DNA of 64,000 nucleotides from Cupriavidus sp. WGlv3 (GCF_023952475.1 NZ_JALHRX010000008.1:186001-250000); one strand, 5' to 3'. Shown: positions 44,380 through 53,993, counted from the first letter of the stretch. Numbers and translations: made by a program. Notes: generated by a model from the sequence alone, not told the origin.

Positions 44380-44788
44380 TTCGCCTTCTGCCTGCCGGTC
44401 GCACGCTTGTGCGGGCCGGTTCGGCAGCAGGCCTCCAGGCCACCCACCGCAAGCGGCGCGTGCCCTCCGGCGCGCGCCGAGCCGCTTTTGTCCCGAGAGC
44501 CGTTTCTGGCACCGGACAGCCATGACGCCGCAGGCCTGACTGCCTGAGCCGGCGCTTTCAAGCCTTCCCGTGTTCCAGCCGCTCCGGCGCCCGCCAGCGG
44601 CATCCTCCCAATTTCCCGGTTCGCCGCCTACAACTGCAAGAGCGACGCGTGCTGCCCGCGCGCAACCGCGGTTTGACACGTCCGGCTCCGAAGATTACGA
44701 TATGGTAAATTCATTGCGCAATACGTAATTCAAGCGCCGTGCGGCCAGCGCTGCGCTGATGGACCCACCCGGAGACGCAAGACACACC
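44380..44788. other. 409-bp interval upstream of hmgA
   Basis: Mostly GC-rich sequence with no supportable gene. The last 110 bases are AT-rich and contain the dyad at 44713-44722, so this is the hmgA control region. Confidence 0.55.
44713..44722. promoter_or_regulatory. palindrome ATTGCGCAAT upstream of hmgA
   Basis: A perfect 10-bp palindrome sits 67 bases before the hmgA start, in the AT-rich patch AATTCATTGCGCAATACG. An operator for a regulator of homogentisate degradation is plausible. No IclR-type HmgR gene is nearby. Confidence 0.5.
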
Positions 44789-46108
44789 ATGGACCTCACG
44801 CATACCCAGCTTGCCGAGCACGGATATATGTCCGGCTTCGCCAACGAATTCGCCACCGAGGCCCTGCCGGGCGCACTGCCGGTGGGCCAGAACTCACCCC
44901 AGCGCGCACCCTATGGCCTGTATGCCGAGCAGTTGTCGGGCACGGCGTTCACGGCGCCGCGCGCGCACAACCGCCGCTCGTGGCTGTACCGCATCCGCCC
45001 GGCGGCAATGCACAAGCCGTTCACCCTGGTCGAACAGTCGCGTTTCCTGAGCCGCTTCGACCAGGTGCCGCCGTCGCCGAACCAGATGCGCTGGAGCCCG
45101 CCGGCGATGCCGTCCGTGCCGACCGACTTTGTCGATGGCATCGTCACCATGGCCGGCAATGGCGGCCCGGAGGCGATGACCGGCTGCGGCATCCACCTGT
45201 ACCTGGCCAACCGCTCGATGCAGGACCGTTTCTTCTACAACGCCGACGGCGAGATGCTGATCGTGCCGCAGCAGGGCCGGCTGCTGATGGTGACCGAACT
45301 CGGCCGCCTGGAAGTCGAGCCGCACGAGATCGTGGTGATCCCGCGCGGCGTGCGCTTCCGCGTGGAACTGCCCGACGGCGAGGCGCGCGGCTATATCTGC
45401 GAGAACTACGGCGCGCTGTTCCGGCTGCCTGACCTGGGCGTGATCGGCTCGAACGGCCTGGCCAACCCGCGCGACTTCCTCTCGCCGGTGGCCAGCTATG
45501 AAGACCGTGAGGGCAGCTTCGAGCTGGTGGCCAAGTTCCAGGGCAACCTGTGGCGCGCCGACATCGGCCACTCGCCGCTCGACGTGGTGGCCTGGCACGG
45601 CAACTACGCGCCGTACAAGTACGACCTGCGCCGCTTCAACACCATTGGCTCGATCAGCTACGACCATCCGGACCCGTCGATCTTCCTGGTGCTGCAGTCG
45701 CCATCGGATACGCCGGGCGTCGACACCATCGACTTCGTCATCTTCGGGCCGCGCTGGCTGGCCATGCAGGACTCGTTCCGCCCGCCCTGGTTCCACCGCA
45801 ATATCGCCAGCGAGTTCATGGGCCTGATCTCCGGCGTCTATGACGCCAAGGCCGAAGGCTTCGCGCCCGGCGGTGCCAGCCTGCACAACTGCATGAGCGG
45901 TCACGGCCCGGATGCGGAGACGTTCGAGAAGGCCAGCGTTGCCGACACCTCGACGCCGCACCATATCGAAAACACCATGGCGTTCATGTTCGAAACACCG
46001 GGCGTGATCCGCCCGACGCCGTACGCGGCGCAGTCGGCGTCGCTGCAGCAGGAGTACTACACCTGCTGGCAAGGCCTGAAGAAGCATTTCAACCCGAACA
46101 CCCGCTAA
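44789..46108 (+). CDS. hmgA: homogentisate 1,2-dioxygenase
   Basis: A 439-residue non-heme iron dioxygenase that opens the homogentisate ring to maleylacetoacetate in tyrosine/phenylalanine catabolism. The N-terminal [20 protein letters not shown] and the cupin-type iron site residues are present: the His and Glu of [14 protein letters not shown] and the His of [34 protein letters not shown] is a hallmark of the family. ATG 44789 (MDLTHTQ) is preferred; the in-frame ATG 44759 would add ten unconserved residues. fahA follows 136 bases later across a hairpin repeat. Confidence 0.96.
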   Translation: MDLTHTQLAEHGYMSGFANEFATEALPGALPVGQNSPQRAPYGLYAEQLSGTAFTAPRAHNRRSWLYRIRPAAMHKPFTLVEQSRFLSRFDQVPPSPNQMRWSPPAMPSVPTDFVDGIVTMAGNGGPEAMTGCGIHLYLANRSMQDRFFYNADGEMLIVPQQGRLLMVTELGRLEVEPHEIVVIPRGVRFRVELPDGEARGYICENYGALFRLPDLGVIGSNGLANPRDFLSPVASYEDREGSFELVAKFQGNLWRADIGHSPLDVVAWHGNYAPYKYDLRRFNTIGSISYDHPDPSIFLVLQSPSDTPGVDTIDFVIFGPRWLAMQDSFRPPWFHRNIASEFMGLISGVYDAKAEGFAPGGASLHNCMSGHGPDAETFEKASVADTSTPHHIENTMAFMFETPGVIRPTPYAAQSASLQQEYYTCWQGLKKHFNPNTR

Positions 46109-46140
46109 TCCCGGCCGCCTGGCCCGCCCGGTTTTCTCGC

Positions 46141-46160
46141 CTCTCCCGCAAGCGGGAGAG
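46141..46160. repeat. intergenic hairpin CTCTCCCGC/GCGGGAGAG
   Basis: CTCTCCCGC (46141-46149) and GCGGGAGAG (46152-46160) form a tight hairpin between hmgA and fahA, of a type often seen as a scattered repeat in Ralstonia/Cupriavidus intergenic DNA. It may tune mRNA stability between the two genes. There is no T run. Confidence 0.6.
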
Positions 46161-46244
46161 AGACCGGGGGAGAGGGCAGGCGCCCGCCAGGCGTGACGCG
46201 TCACCGCATGTGACAAGTGCCACCAAAATTTTCGGAGTATCCCG

Positions 46245-47507
46245 ATGACCGCCCCCCAAACCAGCTGGATCGACAGCGCCAACGACGGCAACACCCATTT
46301 TTCGCTGCAAAACCTGCCCTACGGCGTGTTTTCCACCCAAGGCCAGGCGCTCAGAGTCGGCGTTGCCATCGGTGACCAGGTCGTGGACCTCAACGCGCTG
46401 GACCAGGCGGGCCTGCTGCCTGAAGCGGCCCGGGGCACCTTTGCCGCGACCAGTCTCAATCGCTTCATCGCGCTGGGCCAGCCGGTCTGGAGCGAAACGC
46501 GCCGGCGCCTGACGGCGCTGCTGTCCGGTGCGGACGCCGCGTTGCGCGACAACGCCGCCTTGCGCGACCGGGCGCTGGTGCCGATGTCGGCCGCGACCCT
46601 GCACCTGCCGGTCGAGATCCCGGGCTACACGGACTTCTATTCGTCGAAGGAGCACGCCACCAACGTCGGTCGCATGTTCCGCGATCCGGACAATGCGCTG
46701 CTGCCGAACTGGCTGGAAATCCCGATCGGCTACAACGGCCGCGCCAGCTCGGTGGTGGTGAGCGGCACGCCGCTGCATCGCCCCAATGGCCAGATCAAGC
46801 TGCCGAACGAGGCGCGCCCGGTCTTCAGCGCCTGCCGCAAGCTGGATTTCGAGCTGGAGATGGGTTTTATCGTCGGCAAGCCCTCGGCCCTGGGCGAGCC
46901 CGTCAGCACCGCCGACGCGCCGGCGCATATGTTCGGCATGGTGCTGCTCAACGACTGGAGCGCGCGCGATATCCAGCAATGGGAATACGTGCCGCTGGGG
47001 CCGTTCAACAGCAAGGGCTTCGGCACCTCGATCTCGCCGTGGGTGGTCACCATGGAAGCGCTCGAGCCGTTCCGCCGCGACAATCCCGCGCAATCGCCCG
47101 AGCCGCTGCCCTACCTGCAGCAACAGGACAAGAACGCCTACGACATCGCGCTGGAAGTCGCGCTGCAGCCCGCGGGCGCAGCGGCCCCCAGCACCATCTG
47201 CCGCACCAATTTCAAGGCGATGTACTGGACCATGGCGCAGCAGCTGGCGCACCACACGGTGTCGGGCTGCAACGTGCGCGTGGGCGACCTGATGGGCTCG
47301 GGCACGATCAGCGGCACCACGCTGGACTCTTACGGCAGCCTGCTCGAGCTGACCCGCAACGGCGCCGAGCCGCTGACGCTGGCCGATGGCAGCCAGCGCA
47401 GCTTCCTGCAGGACGGCGACGACGTGATCATGACCGGCTACTGCCAGGGCGACGGCTATCGCGTCGGCTTCGGTACGGTGTCGGGCAAGATCCTGCCGGC
47501 GCGTTGA
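46245..47507 (+). CDS. fahA: fumarylacetoacetase
   Basis: A 420-residue FAH enzyme that hydrolyses fumarylacetoacetate to fumarate and acetoacetate, the last step of the homogentisate pathway. The N-terminal SH3-like domain (YGVFSTQGQALRVGVAIGDQ) and the catalytic domain are both present. The metal/active-site segments are FYSSKEHATNVGRMFRD, KLDFELEMGFIVGKPS and LLNDWSARDIQQWEYVPLGP. Length matches the family. The intermediate maleylacetoacetate isomerase is not in the window and must be encoded elsewhere or replaced by glutathione-independent isomerisation. Confidence 0.95.
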   Translation: MTAPQTSWIDSANDGNTHFSLQNLPYGVFSTQGQALRVGVAIGDQVVDLNALDQAGLLPEAARGTFAATSLNRFIALGQPVWSETRRRLTALLSGADAALRDNAALRDRALVPMSAATLHLPVEIPGYTDFYSSKEHATNVGRMFRDPDNALLPNWLEIPIGYNGRASSVVVSGTPLHRPNGQIKLPNEARPVFSACRKLDFELEMGFIVGKPSALGEPVSTADAPAHMFGMVLLNDWSARDIQQWEYVPLGPFNSKGFGTSISPWVVTMEALEPFRRDNPAQSPEPLPYLQQQDKNAYDIALEVALQPAGAAAPSTICRTNFKAMYWTMAQQLAHHTVSGCNVRVGDLMGSGTISGTTLDSYGSLLELTRNGAEPLTLADGSQRSFLQDGDDVIMTGYCQGDGYRVGFGTVSGKILPAR

Positions 47508-47531
47508 AGCGAGGGCGCTGGCCGGCAGGCT

Positions 47532-48011
47532 TCAGCCGGCGTCAGCGCCAAGCGCGGCGGCATCGAGAATGACCGCCGCGCGACCCGTCAGCAGCGTACG
47601 TCCCGCGGCGCTGACTGCAAAGGCGTAGAGCACGCTGGCACCTTCGCCGCTGATGCGCTCCGCCGAGACTTCCAGCGGCGCCGCGATGTCGTCGAGCCGT
47701 TCCACCTGCAGCACCAGCTTGCGCACGCTCGCAAGATAGCCCGTGCGCGGGCGCTGCGGCGCGCCGCCTGCCTGCGCGGCCTCGGCCAGCAGGGCGCCAT
47801 GCACGGCCATGGCCTGCGCGGCATATTCGATCCCGCACACCGCTGCCAGCCGGCCCTGCGCACGCAACGGATTCTCCGCATGCGTGTGGCTGGTTGCCGT
47901 GCAGCGGATTGATGCCGCGTCCCACGCCACCACGCCGTCGAGCAGGCACATGCTGCCCTGGTGCGGAATGCGCGCCGCGATCCAGGCGCGGTCCCTGATC
48001 GCTTCAGGCAT
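47532..48011 (-). CDS. hotdog-fold 3-hydroxyacyl-ACP dehydratase (ApeP-like)
   Basis: A 159-residue hotdog protein beginning ARIPHQGSMCLLDGVVAWDA (the PHxxxMCLLD active-site motif of FabZ-like dehydratases), then CTATSHTHAENPLRAQGRLA, and the helix CGIEYAAQAMAVHGALL. This is the dehydratase arrangement found beside chain-length-factor proteins in aryl-polyene-type clusters (ApeP). It would remove water from 3-hydroxyacyl-ACP intermediates. It is the last gene of the leftward operon; its start overlaps the stop of the previous gene by 8 bases. The operon converges with fahA. Confidence 0.8.
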   Translation of the reverse strand: MPEAIRDRAWIAARIPHQGSMCLLDGVVAWDAASIRCTATSHTHAENPLRAQGRLAAVCGIEYAAQAMAVHGALLAEAAQAGGAPQRPRTGYLASVRKLVLQVERLDDIAAPLEVSAERISGEGASVLYAFAVSAAGRTLLTGRAAVILDAAALGADAG

Positions 48012-48816
48012 GGGCCTGGCTGCCGAGGCTGGTGACTTCGGCTTCGATCCGCAGCGTGTCCAGATAATCCAGCACCACCGTGCCGGTCTCGCCGCGGGCG
48101 ATGGCGGCCAGCAGCGGCAGCACGCGCGCGGCCGGGGCCGACTGGCGCAGTGCTTCGAGCGCGGCGTCCGGCATCGCGGTGGCCAGCGCCTGCGTCAGCG
48201 ACACCTCAATACGCGCCAGCGAGCGCGCGCTCGGTTGCGGCGCGAGCAGCAGGGCCACGCCGAACGGGTCGGGAATCGGCCGGCAGCTGTGCAGCGGCTC
48301 CGGATAGCCGGTGTCATAGGCAATCAGCAGGCAGGGCTCGGCATCGGCGCTGGCCTGCAGCACGCCTTCCAGCAGCCCCGCGCCAAAGCTGCCATCCATC
48401 GCGCACAGCACGTTGGAGGCGCGCATCGCGCCGGCGGCGATCGACCAGTAGCCGGCAGTCGCGTTGTGCACGGAGTTGTGGAAGCGCGTGGGCGACATCA
48501 GCGGCTCGGGCTGCGCCAGCGCTTCGCAGATGGCATGGAAGTTGTGGCCATCGCTGCTGGACGAGGTAAAGACCGTCGGCAGCTGCGCGGCATCGCAGCC
48601 GCTGGCCGCCACCGCCTGCTGGCCGACGCCCAGCGCCAGCCGGACGGTGGGGCCGGTGCGGCGGCGCTCGGCCGGGGGCAGGCCGACGGGCAGCGGCAGC
48701 TCGGTGGCGGCGTGCGCATAGGGCGTGCGCCCGGCGAGCACCGCGCTGGCCTGCTGCCAGCCGCTCAGGCCAGGGCCGAGCAGGCCGATGCTTTCGAGAT
48801 AGACGGGCTGGGGCAT
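48004..48816 (-). CDS. chain-length-factor-like beta-ketoacyl synthase partner
   Basis: A 270-residue shortened ketosynthase-fold protein (MPQPVYLESIGLLGPGLSGW; SSSSDGHNFHAICEALA; SVHNATAGYWSIAAGA). Where active ketosynthases have the nucleophile cysteine, this protein reads CAMDGSFGAGLLE, so the cysteine appears to be replaced by aspartate, and the C-terminal histidine domain is missing. That is the pattern of the ApeC-like chain-length factor that pairs with an active ketosynthase. It lies 9 bases after the ketosynthase stop and overlaps the dehydratase by 8 bases, so a heterodimer with the upstream gene product is likely (inference). Confidence 0.75.
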   Translation of the reverse strand: MPQPVYLESIGLLGPGLSGWQQASAVLAGRTPYAHAATELPLPVGLPPAERRRTGPTVRLALGVGQQAVAASGCDAAQLPTVFTSSSSDGHNFHAICEALAQPEPLMSPTRFHNSVHNATAGYWSIAAGAMRASNVLCAMDGSFGAGLLEGVLQASADAEPCLLIAYDTGYPEPLHSCRPIPDPFGVALLLAPQPSARSLARIEVSLTQALATAMPDAALEALRQSAPAARVLPLLAAIARGETGTVVLDYLDTLRIEAEVTSLGSQAHA

Positions 48817-48825
48817 GGCGCTGGC

Positions 48826-50028
48826 TCAGTGAGCAACCGCGTCCGCACGGGCGAACAGCAGGCTGCAGTTGGATCCACCGAAACCGAACGCATTGCTCAT
48901 CGCGAAGCGCAAGGGCGTGTCCTGGTTGGCGAGCTGGTAGTTCACGTCGAGCGCCGGGTCTGGCTGCGTGGTGTTGATGCCGGCCGGCACCAGGCCGTGG
49001 CGCAGCGCCAGCGCGCAGATCACCGCCTCGAGCGCGCCGGCCGCGCCCAGCGCATGGCCGGTGGCGCCCTTGGTCGAGCTGCACGGCGTGCCGGGCAGCA
49101 CCGCGGCCATGGCCAGCGCTTCGGCGGCGTCGTTGCTGCGCGTGGCGGTGCCGTGCAGGTTGACGTAGCCGACCTGCGCGGGCGCGACGCCTGCGCCGGC
49201 CAGCGCCTGCGCCATTGCCATGCGCGCGCCGAGCCCTGCGGGGTGTGGCGTCGACATATGGTGGGCGTCGCTCGATTCGCCGATGCCGGCCAGCAGGATG
49301 GCATCGTCCGGCACCGTGCCGGTCACGCGCTCGAGCAGGCCGAACACTGCGCCCTCGCCGATCGAGATGCCGTTGCGGGCCACGTCGTAGGGCCGGCACG
49401 GCTGGCGCGACAACAGCTCCAGCGCATTGAAGCCGTACAGCGTGGTGTGGCACAGCGAGTCGACGCCGCCCACCACCGCCGCATCGATCAGCCCGGCCTC
49501 CAGCATGCGCCGCGCCGAACTGAACACCTTGGCGCCGGACGAGCACGCCGACGACACCGCCGCCGCGGGCCCGGCCAGGCCCAGCTGCTGCCGCAGGAAC
49601 GCCGGCAGCGAGTAGGGGTTGTGCGTGCCGCCATAGTGGAAGTCCGACGGCAGCGCGCCGCTGGCCGGATCGCGCTGGCGGTAGCCCAGTTCCGTCTGCA
49701 GCACGCCCGCGGTGCTGGTGCCGAGAAAGACCCCGATGCGGTGGGCGCCGTAGCGTGCCGCCGCCTCGCGCACGCGTGCGGCAAAGTCGTCCTGCTCCAG
49801 CGCCAGCTGCGCCAGCCGGTTGTTGCGGCAGTCGAACTCGGCCAGCGCGGCCGGCAACGTGACGGCGTCCAGGCCGGCGACTTCGCCGACATAGGTATCA
49901 AGGGCGACGTCGCCGAAGCGGCACGGCGCCAGGCCGCCGCGCTGCGCGCGCAGCGCCGCCAGCGTGGCGTCGAGGCCGGCGCCGAGGCAGCTGGTGGCCG
50001 TGAAATGCGAGAACAGGAGCGGGGACAC
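48826..50028 (-). CDS. beta-ketoacyl-ACP synthase (FabF-like, ApeO type)
   Basis: About 400 residues with a complete KAS II triad: C162 in SSACSSGAKVF, H292 in NLHGTATRSND and H325 in GATGHALGAAG. It elongates acyl-ACP with malonyl-ACP. The closest pattern is the ketosynthase of polyene clusters (LFSHFTATSCLGAGLDATLA). The start is uncertain: no ATG exists in this stretch, and GTG 50028 gives the expected N terminus; TTG codons at 50073 and 50082 are alternatives. No ketoreductase gene follows, unlike related clusters. It is preceded by the deacetylase gene 65 bases away and followed by the chain-length-factor-like gene. Confidence 0.85.
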   Translation of the reverse strand: MSPLLFSHFTATSCLGAGLDATLAALRAQRGGLAPCRFGDVALDTYVGEVAGLDAVTLPAALAEFDCRNNRLAQLALEQDDFAARVREAAARYGAHRIGVFLGTSTAGVLQTELGYRQRDPASGALPSDFHYGGTHNPYSLPAFLRQQLGLAGPAAAVSSACSSGAKVFSSARRMLEAGLIDAAVVGGVDSLCHTTLYGFNALELLSRQPCRPYDVARNGISIGEGAVFGLLERVTGTVPDDAILLAGIGESSDAHHMSTPHPAGLGARMAMAQALAGAGVAPAQVGYVNLHGTATRSNDAAEALAMAAVLPGTPCSSTKGATGHALGAAGALEAVICALALRHGLVPAGINTTQPDPALDVNYQLANQDTPLRFAMSNAFGFGGSNCSLLFARADAVAH

Positions 50029-50093
50029 AGCTTCGGTGAGGCGAATGGAAGGAATCTCTGAAGGCAGCGGCAATTGTAACAAGCCGCGGCGGC

Positions 50094-50942
50094 TCAGCCC
50101 GGCGGCACCGCGGCGCGCAGCGTCACGCAGCGCAGTCCGGCGCGATCGATCGCGGCCAGCAGGCCCGGCAGCACGGTGGTGCAATGGGGATGGCCGGCAG
50201 GGTCCAGGCCGGGGTTGCCGTCGTGCAGCAGCAGGATGTCGCGCGCGGCCAGCCTGCCGGCCAGGCGCCGGGCCACGCGCGCGGCGTGGTTGCCGCTGAG
50301 GGTATCGAAGCCGCGCCGGGTCCAGGCCGCCAGTTGCAGCCCGAGCCGGCACAGCACCGGCTCCAGGAAGGGATTGCGCAGCCCTGCCGGGGCGCGGAAA
50401 AAGCGCGGCGCCTGGCCGGTGATCTGCGTCAGCACCTGCTGCGCGGCGGCGATATCGTGCTGCATGCGGCCGGGCCCGAACGTGGAGAAGTGCAGCCGGT
50501 GGTACATGCTGTGGTTTTCCACGGCGTGGCCGCGGCGCACGATCTCGCGCAACAGTTCGGGATGCGCCGCGGCGCGCTCGCCGATGCAGAAAAACGTCGC
50601 GCTGGCGCCGTGCTGGTCCAGCAGGTCGAGCACCCGCGGCGTCAGGTCTGGGTTGGGGCCATCGTCGAAGGTCAGCGCCACGCAGCCTTCGGCCGATGGC
50701 GGCAGCCGCAGCAGGTTGGGGCCGAGCCAGGTGCTGCGCGGCCACAGGCCGGCCGCGCACATCGCGACATGGGATGCGCCGATGCCGGCCAGGCCCCAGC
50801 CCAGGCCTTGCGGATAAGCGAGCATCGCGCCGACGGCACCCACATGCATCGCGGCGGCGCCATAGAGCAGCGGGGTGGGCCGCCAGGGGCGGCTGGGAGA
50901 ACCCTCGGGCAGGGCAACGCCCGGTGCGGATAGCGGCTTCAT
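50094..50942 (-). CDS. membrane-anchored polysaccharide deacetylase (NodB domain)
   Basis: A 282-residue protein with two N-terminal membrane helices (PTPLLYGAAAMHVGAVGAML, LGWGLAGIGASHVAMCAAGL) and a periplasmic NodB domain. The metal and catalytic motifs are TFDDGPNPD and AVENHSMYH, with FRAPAGLRNP and DTLSGN following and LLLHDGNP near the end. Carbohydrate-esterase family 4 enzymes remove N-acetyl groups from glycans. Its presence inside a lipid/polyene operon hints that the product or its sugar is deacetylated. The start at 50942 overlaps the exporter stop by 4 bases, showing coupling; the longer frame would overlap further. Confidence 0.83.
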   Translation of the reverse strand: MKPLSAPGVALPEGSPSRPWRPTPLLYGAAAMHVGAVGAMLAYPQGLGWGLAGIGASHVAMCAAGLWPRSTWLGPNLLRLPPSAEGCVALTFDDGPNPDLTPRVLDLLDQHGASATFFCIGERAAAHPELLREIVRRGHAVENHSMYHRLHFSTFGPGRMQHDIAAAQQVLTQITGQAPRFFRAPAGLRNPFLEPVLCRLGLQLAAWTRRGFDTLSGNHAARVARRLAGRLAARDILLLHDGNPGLDPAGHPHCTTVLPGLLAAIDRAGLRCVTLRAAVPPG

Positions 50943-53353
50943 GTTGCACTCCCGGCCTTCGCCGCTGCCGCGGGCGAGGCCGCGGGCGCGAGGATGGCCG
51001 CAAACCACAGCGCCAGCACGGCGCCGGGGCCGACCGTCAGGCCGAAGGCCTGCAGCAGCGGCAGGCTCGACAGCGACAGCAGGCCGAACGCGGCGACCGT
51101 GGTCAGGTTGGCCAGCAGCAGCGACACCAGCGTGTGCGGCGAAGCGCCAGCCGCCTGGCCGTCTGCCGCCGGGCCATTAAAGAATAGCGCGTAGTTGGAG
51201 CCGACCGCGGCCAGCAGCAGCAGCCCCACCAGGTGCAGCAGCGTCAGCGGCTGGCCCAGCGCCGCCAGGCCGCCCAGCACCACCACCGCGGCGGCGGCCA
51301 GCGGCAGTACCGTCGCCAGCACCCGGCGCGGCGAGCGCAGCGCCAGCGCCAGCAGGGCGATGATCGCCAGCAGTCCGGCCAGCGACAGCAGCAGGGCCTC
51401 GCGCAGGTAGCTGGCATAGAGCCGGTCCGATTCGCCCTTCAGATCGACGAACAGCGTATCGGCCACGCCGGCCCGCTGGATCGCCGCGCGCACCGCGGCG
51501 CTGTCGACACCGTCGGCCGCGCTGGCATGGCTCGGCGCATGCACCGGCGCGCGCAGCGGCAGCGTCGCGCTCCAGCGGCCGTTGCGTTGCACCAGCAGCG
51601 CGTCGACCGCCAGCGCCATCGAGGTGCCGCGCAGGCTCTCGCGCTGCAGCAGGGGCCCGGTGCGGGCCGCTTCGGCCTGCGCCAGGAAGGGCGCGAATAC
51701 CGATGCGCGCACCGGCTGGCCGGCGATGGCAGCATGCAGTCGCTGCGCCAGCACATCAGGAGGCGGCAGGCTGGCCTGGCGCTCGCGCTGGGTGGCGGCG
51801 CTGGGCAGGTAGCGCGCCGGGCTCTCGTAGCCGCCGATAAAGTTCTGCGCCACCAGCGGTTCCAGTTCATGCGCGACGCGCTCCGCGCCCTGCAGCACGG
51901 CTTCCTGGTCCGGCCCCGACACCACCACCAGGTAGCGCACGTCCGGTGCGCCCAGGTTCTCGCGCAGCGAGGTGTCGAGCGCCTGGTCGCTGGCCGATAC
52001 CGGGCTCAGCGCCTGCAGTTCCCGGCCCCACAGCGTGCCGCGATGCTGGACCAGCACCACGCAGGCGCCCACTACAAGCAGCAGCACCAGCCAGCGCAGC
52101 CGGGGCGCGCGCGCGGCCAGCCATTGCAGCTTGCGGCCCAGTGGGGCGACGTCGCGCAGCTGCAGCGTGGCCGGCACCAGCTGCGGCAGCACGAAGCGCG
52201 TGACCAGCGCGGCGGTGGCGAGCCCCGCGATCGAATACAGGCCCAGCAGCGCCAGCCCCGGGAAGCCCGACAGCAGCAACGACGCAAAGCCGCACACCGA
52301 AGTCAGCACCCCCAGGCGCACCGTCGGCCAGAAGCCGCCCAGCCAGGCGCGTTCGTCGCGCCGGCCATTGCGCGTGTACTGCGCGGACTGCACGAACAGG
52401 TAGATCGAATAGTCGACCGCTTCGCCGATCAGCGTGGTGCCGAAGCCCAGCGTCAGGCCATGCACCGCACCGCCAAAACCCAGGCTGACCGCGGCAATGC
52501 CTGCCAGCGCGCCGCTGAGCACGGGCACCAGCCCAAGCACCAGCAGCGGCACCGAGCGGTACACCGCCAGCAGCAGCGTGACGATGATGGCCAGCCCGAT
52601 GGTCGAGAGCCGCTCGACGTCGTGCCGGATGGTGTCGCGCGCCTTGACCGAGAACACGCCCGGGCCCGTCATCACCAGCTGGTAGGGGCCGGCCGCGGCG
52701 GCGCTGGCAAAGGCTTGCTGCACGAACGCCATCGCCTCTGCCTGCGCATCGGTATCCGAGCCCGCGCCGGCGGTCTGCGCCAGCAGCAGTGCGCGCTTGC
52801 CGTCGCGCGAGGCCCACGCGCCGGCATGCATCGGCACGCGCTGGCCGGCATCGAGCTGCGCCAGCATCGCCGCGACCTCGCCGGTCGGATCGCGCGGCAG
52901 CAATGACTTGGTGAAGAGCCCGGCGGAAGAGGCCAGCAGTGCGAAAGAATCATTCACCGCCTGGGCCAGCCCGTGTTCGCTGAAACGCTCCGGCGTGATC
53001 TCCGGGCTGAGCAGGTAGCGGTGCGCGAACACGTATTCGCGGTCCGCCGCCTGGTTGACCGGCTCGCCGTTCTGCACCGACGCGAAGCGCCGGTCGCCGC
53101 GAAGTTGCGCCGCCATCGCGCGCGAGATCCTGGCGCGGCCCTCGGCATCGCCGCCTTCGATGCCGACCAGGATCAGGCGCGATACCAGCCCGTCGCGCAG
53201 CTGGTTCACCAGCAACTGCTGCTCGGCGCTGGGCAACCGCGGCAGGAAGGCGGACAGGTCGGCAGTGAAGCTGGTGCGGCTGACGACCGCGGCGCAGGCC
53301 AGCAGTGCCAGCACCCACAATGCCAGCGCCAGGCGGCGCGGTGCCGCGCTCAT
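50939..53353 (-). CDS. MMPL/RND-family exporter
   Basis: An 804-residue inner-membrane transporter with two repeated halves of about six membrane helices each, separated by a large periplasmic loop after the first helix in each half. The first half contains LSTIGLAIIVTLLLAVYRSV and GFGTTLIGEAVDYSIYLFVQ (the RND proton-relay helix), and the second the matching NYALFFNGPAAD segment. It is typical of the predicted exporter in aryl-polyene and xanthomonadin clusters, moving a lipid-linked product across the inner membrane. It overlaps the LolA-like gene and the deacetylase gene by 4 bases on each side. Confidence 0.86.
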   Translation of the reverse strand: MSAAPRRLALALWVLALLACAAVVSRTSFTADLSAFLPRLPSAEQQLLVNQLRDGLVSRLILVGIEGGDAEGRARISRAMAAQLRGDRRFASVQNGEPVNQAADREYVFAHRYLLSPEITPERFSEHGLAQAVNDSFALLASSAGLFTKSLLPRDPTGEVAAMLAQLDAGQRVPMHAGAWASRDGKRALLLAQTAGAGSDTDAQAEAMAFVQQAFASAAAAGPYQLVMTGPGVFSVKARDTIRHDVERLSTIGLAIIVTLLLAVYRSVPLLVLGLVPVLSGALAGIAAVSLGFGGAVHGLTLGFGTTLIGEAVDYSIYLFVQSAQYTRNGRRDERAWLGGFWPTVRLGVLTSVCGFASLLLSGFPGLALLGLYSIAGLATAALVTRFVLPQLVPATLQLRDVAPLGRKLQWLAARAPRLRWLVLLLVVGACVVLVQHRGTLWGRELQALSPVSASDQALDTSLRENLGAPDVRYLVVVSGPDQEAVLQGAERVAHELEPLVAQNFIGGYESPARYLPSAATQRERQASLPPPDVLAQRLHAAIAGQPVRASVFAPFLAQAEAARTGPLLQRESLRGTSMALAVDALLVQRNGRWSATLPLRAPVHAPSHASAADGVDSAAVRAAIQRAGVADTLFVDLKGESDRLYASYLREALLLSLAGLLAIIALLALALRSPRRVLATVLPLAAAAVVVLGGLAALGQPLTLLHLVGLLLLAAVGSNYALFFNGPAADGQAAGASPHTLVSLLLANLTTVAAFGLLSLSSLPLLQAFGLTVGPGAVLALWFAAILAPAASPAAAAKAGSAT

Positions 53354-53976
53354 CGGCTCGCGGCCGGGCGGATCTTCATCACCGAGCGGTCACCGTCGGC
53401 CTGGCGAATCTCGACCTGGTCCAGCACATCCTGCCGGCCCTCGATGCGCACCTGGCTGACGGCCGCGGCCATGCGCGAGTCCGCCGGCGTCAGCGTCAGC
53501 GTCCAGCGGCTGGCACGGCCCTCGACGCCGAGCTTGTAATAGCGCTCCAGCGCATCGCGGTTGCCGGCCAGCGTGGCGCGGATGCTCTCGATAAAGGCGG
53601 CGATTTCGGGGTAGTTCTGCAGCGGCAGCGTGTAGCGCTTGCCGTCGCGCTCGACCGTCAGCATGTCGCCGTGCAGCACCAGGTTTTCCGCCTTGGGCGA
53701 GAGCGTGCGCTTTTCCAGGTGGTCGGGTGCGGTGAAGCGCAGTTCGCCCGAGGACTGCACCGGCTTGTCGAGCAGCGCCAGGTATTTGGTCTCGGTAAAC
53801 AGCACGCGCCCGGACTTGCGCTGCGCCAGCGTGGACATCAGCTGGTCGACGCCGAACGCGGCGGTGGCCGGCGGCGCAGCGGGTGCGGCCGTGGCCGTCA
53901 GCGGCGCCAGCGCAAGCAGGGCGCTCGCCAGCAGGGTCGACGACAGATAGCGGATAGGGCGCGCGGAGAAGCACAT
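53350..53976 (-). CDS. LolA-like periplasmic carrier protein
   Basis: A 208-residue protein with an N-terminal signal peptide (YLSSTLLASALLALAPLTAT, then an AAPAAPP cleavage zone). The mature part is an all-beta LolA/LppX-type hydrophobic-pocket fold (FGVDQLMSTLAQRKSGRVLF, SSGELRFTAPDHLEKRTLSP). In polyene clusters such a LolA-like protein is thought to carry the lipid product across the periplasm to the outer membrane. It precedes the exporter with a 4-base overlap and follows the acyltransferase by 17 bases, so export and transport proteins are adjacent. Confidence 0.82.
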   Translation of the reverse strand: MCFSARPIRYLSSTLLASALLALAPLTATAAPAAPPATAAFGVDQLMSTLAQRKSGRVLFTETKYLALLDKPVQSSGELRFTAPDHLEKRTLSPKAENLVLHGDMLTVERDGKRYTLPLQNYPEIAAFIESIRATLAGNRDALERYYKLGVEGRASRWTLTLTPADSRMAAAVSQVRIEGRQDVLDQVEIRQADGDRSVMKIRPAASR

Positions 53977-53993
53977 CAGAGGCGGCTCACGGG

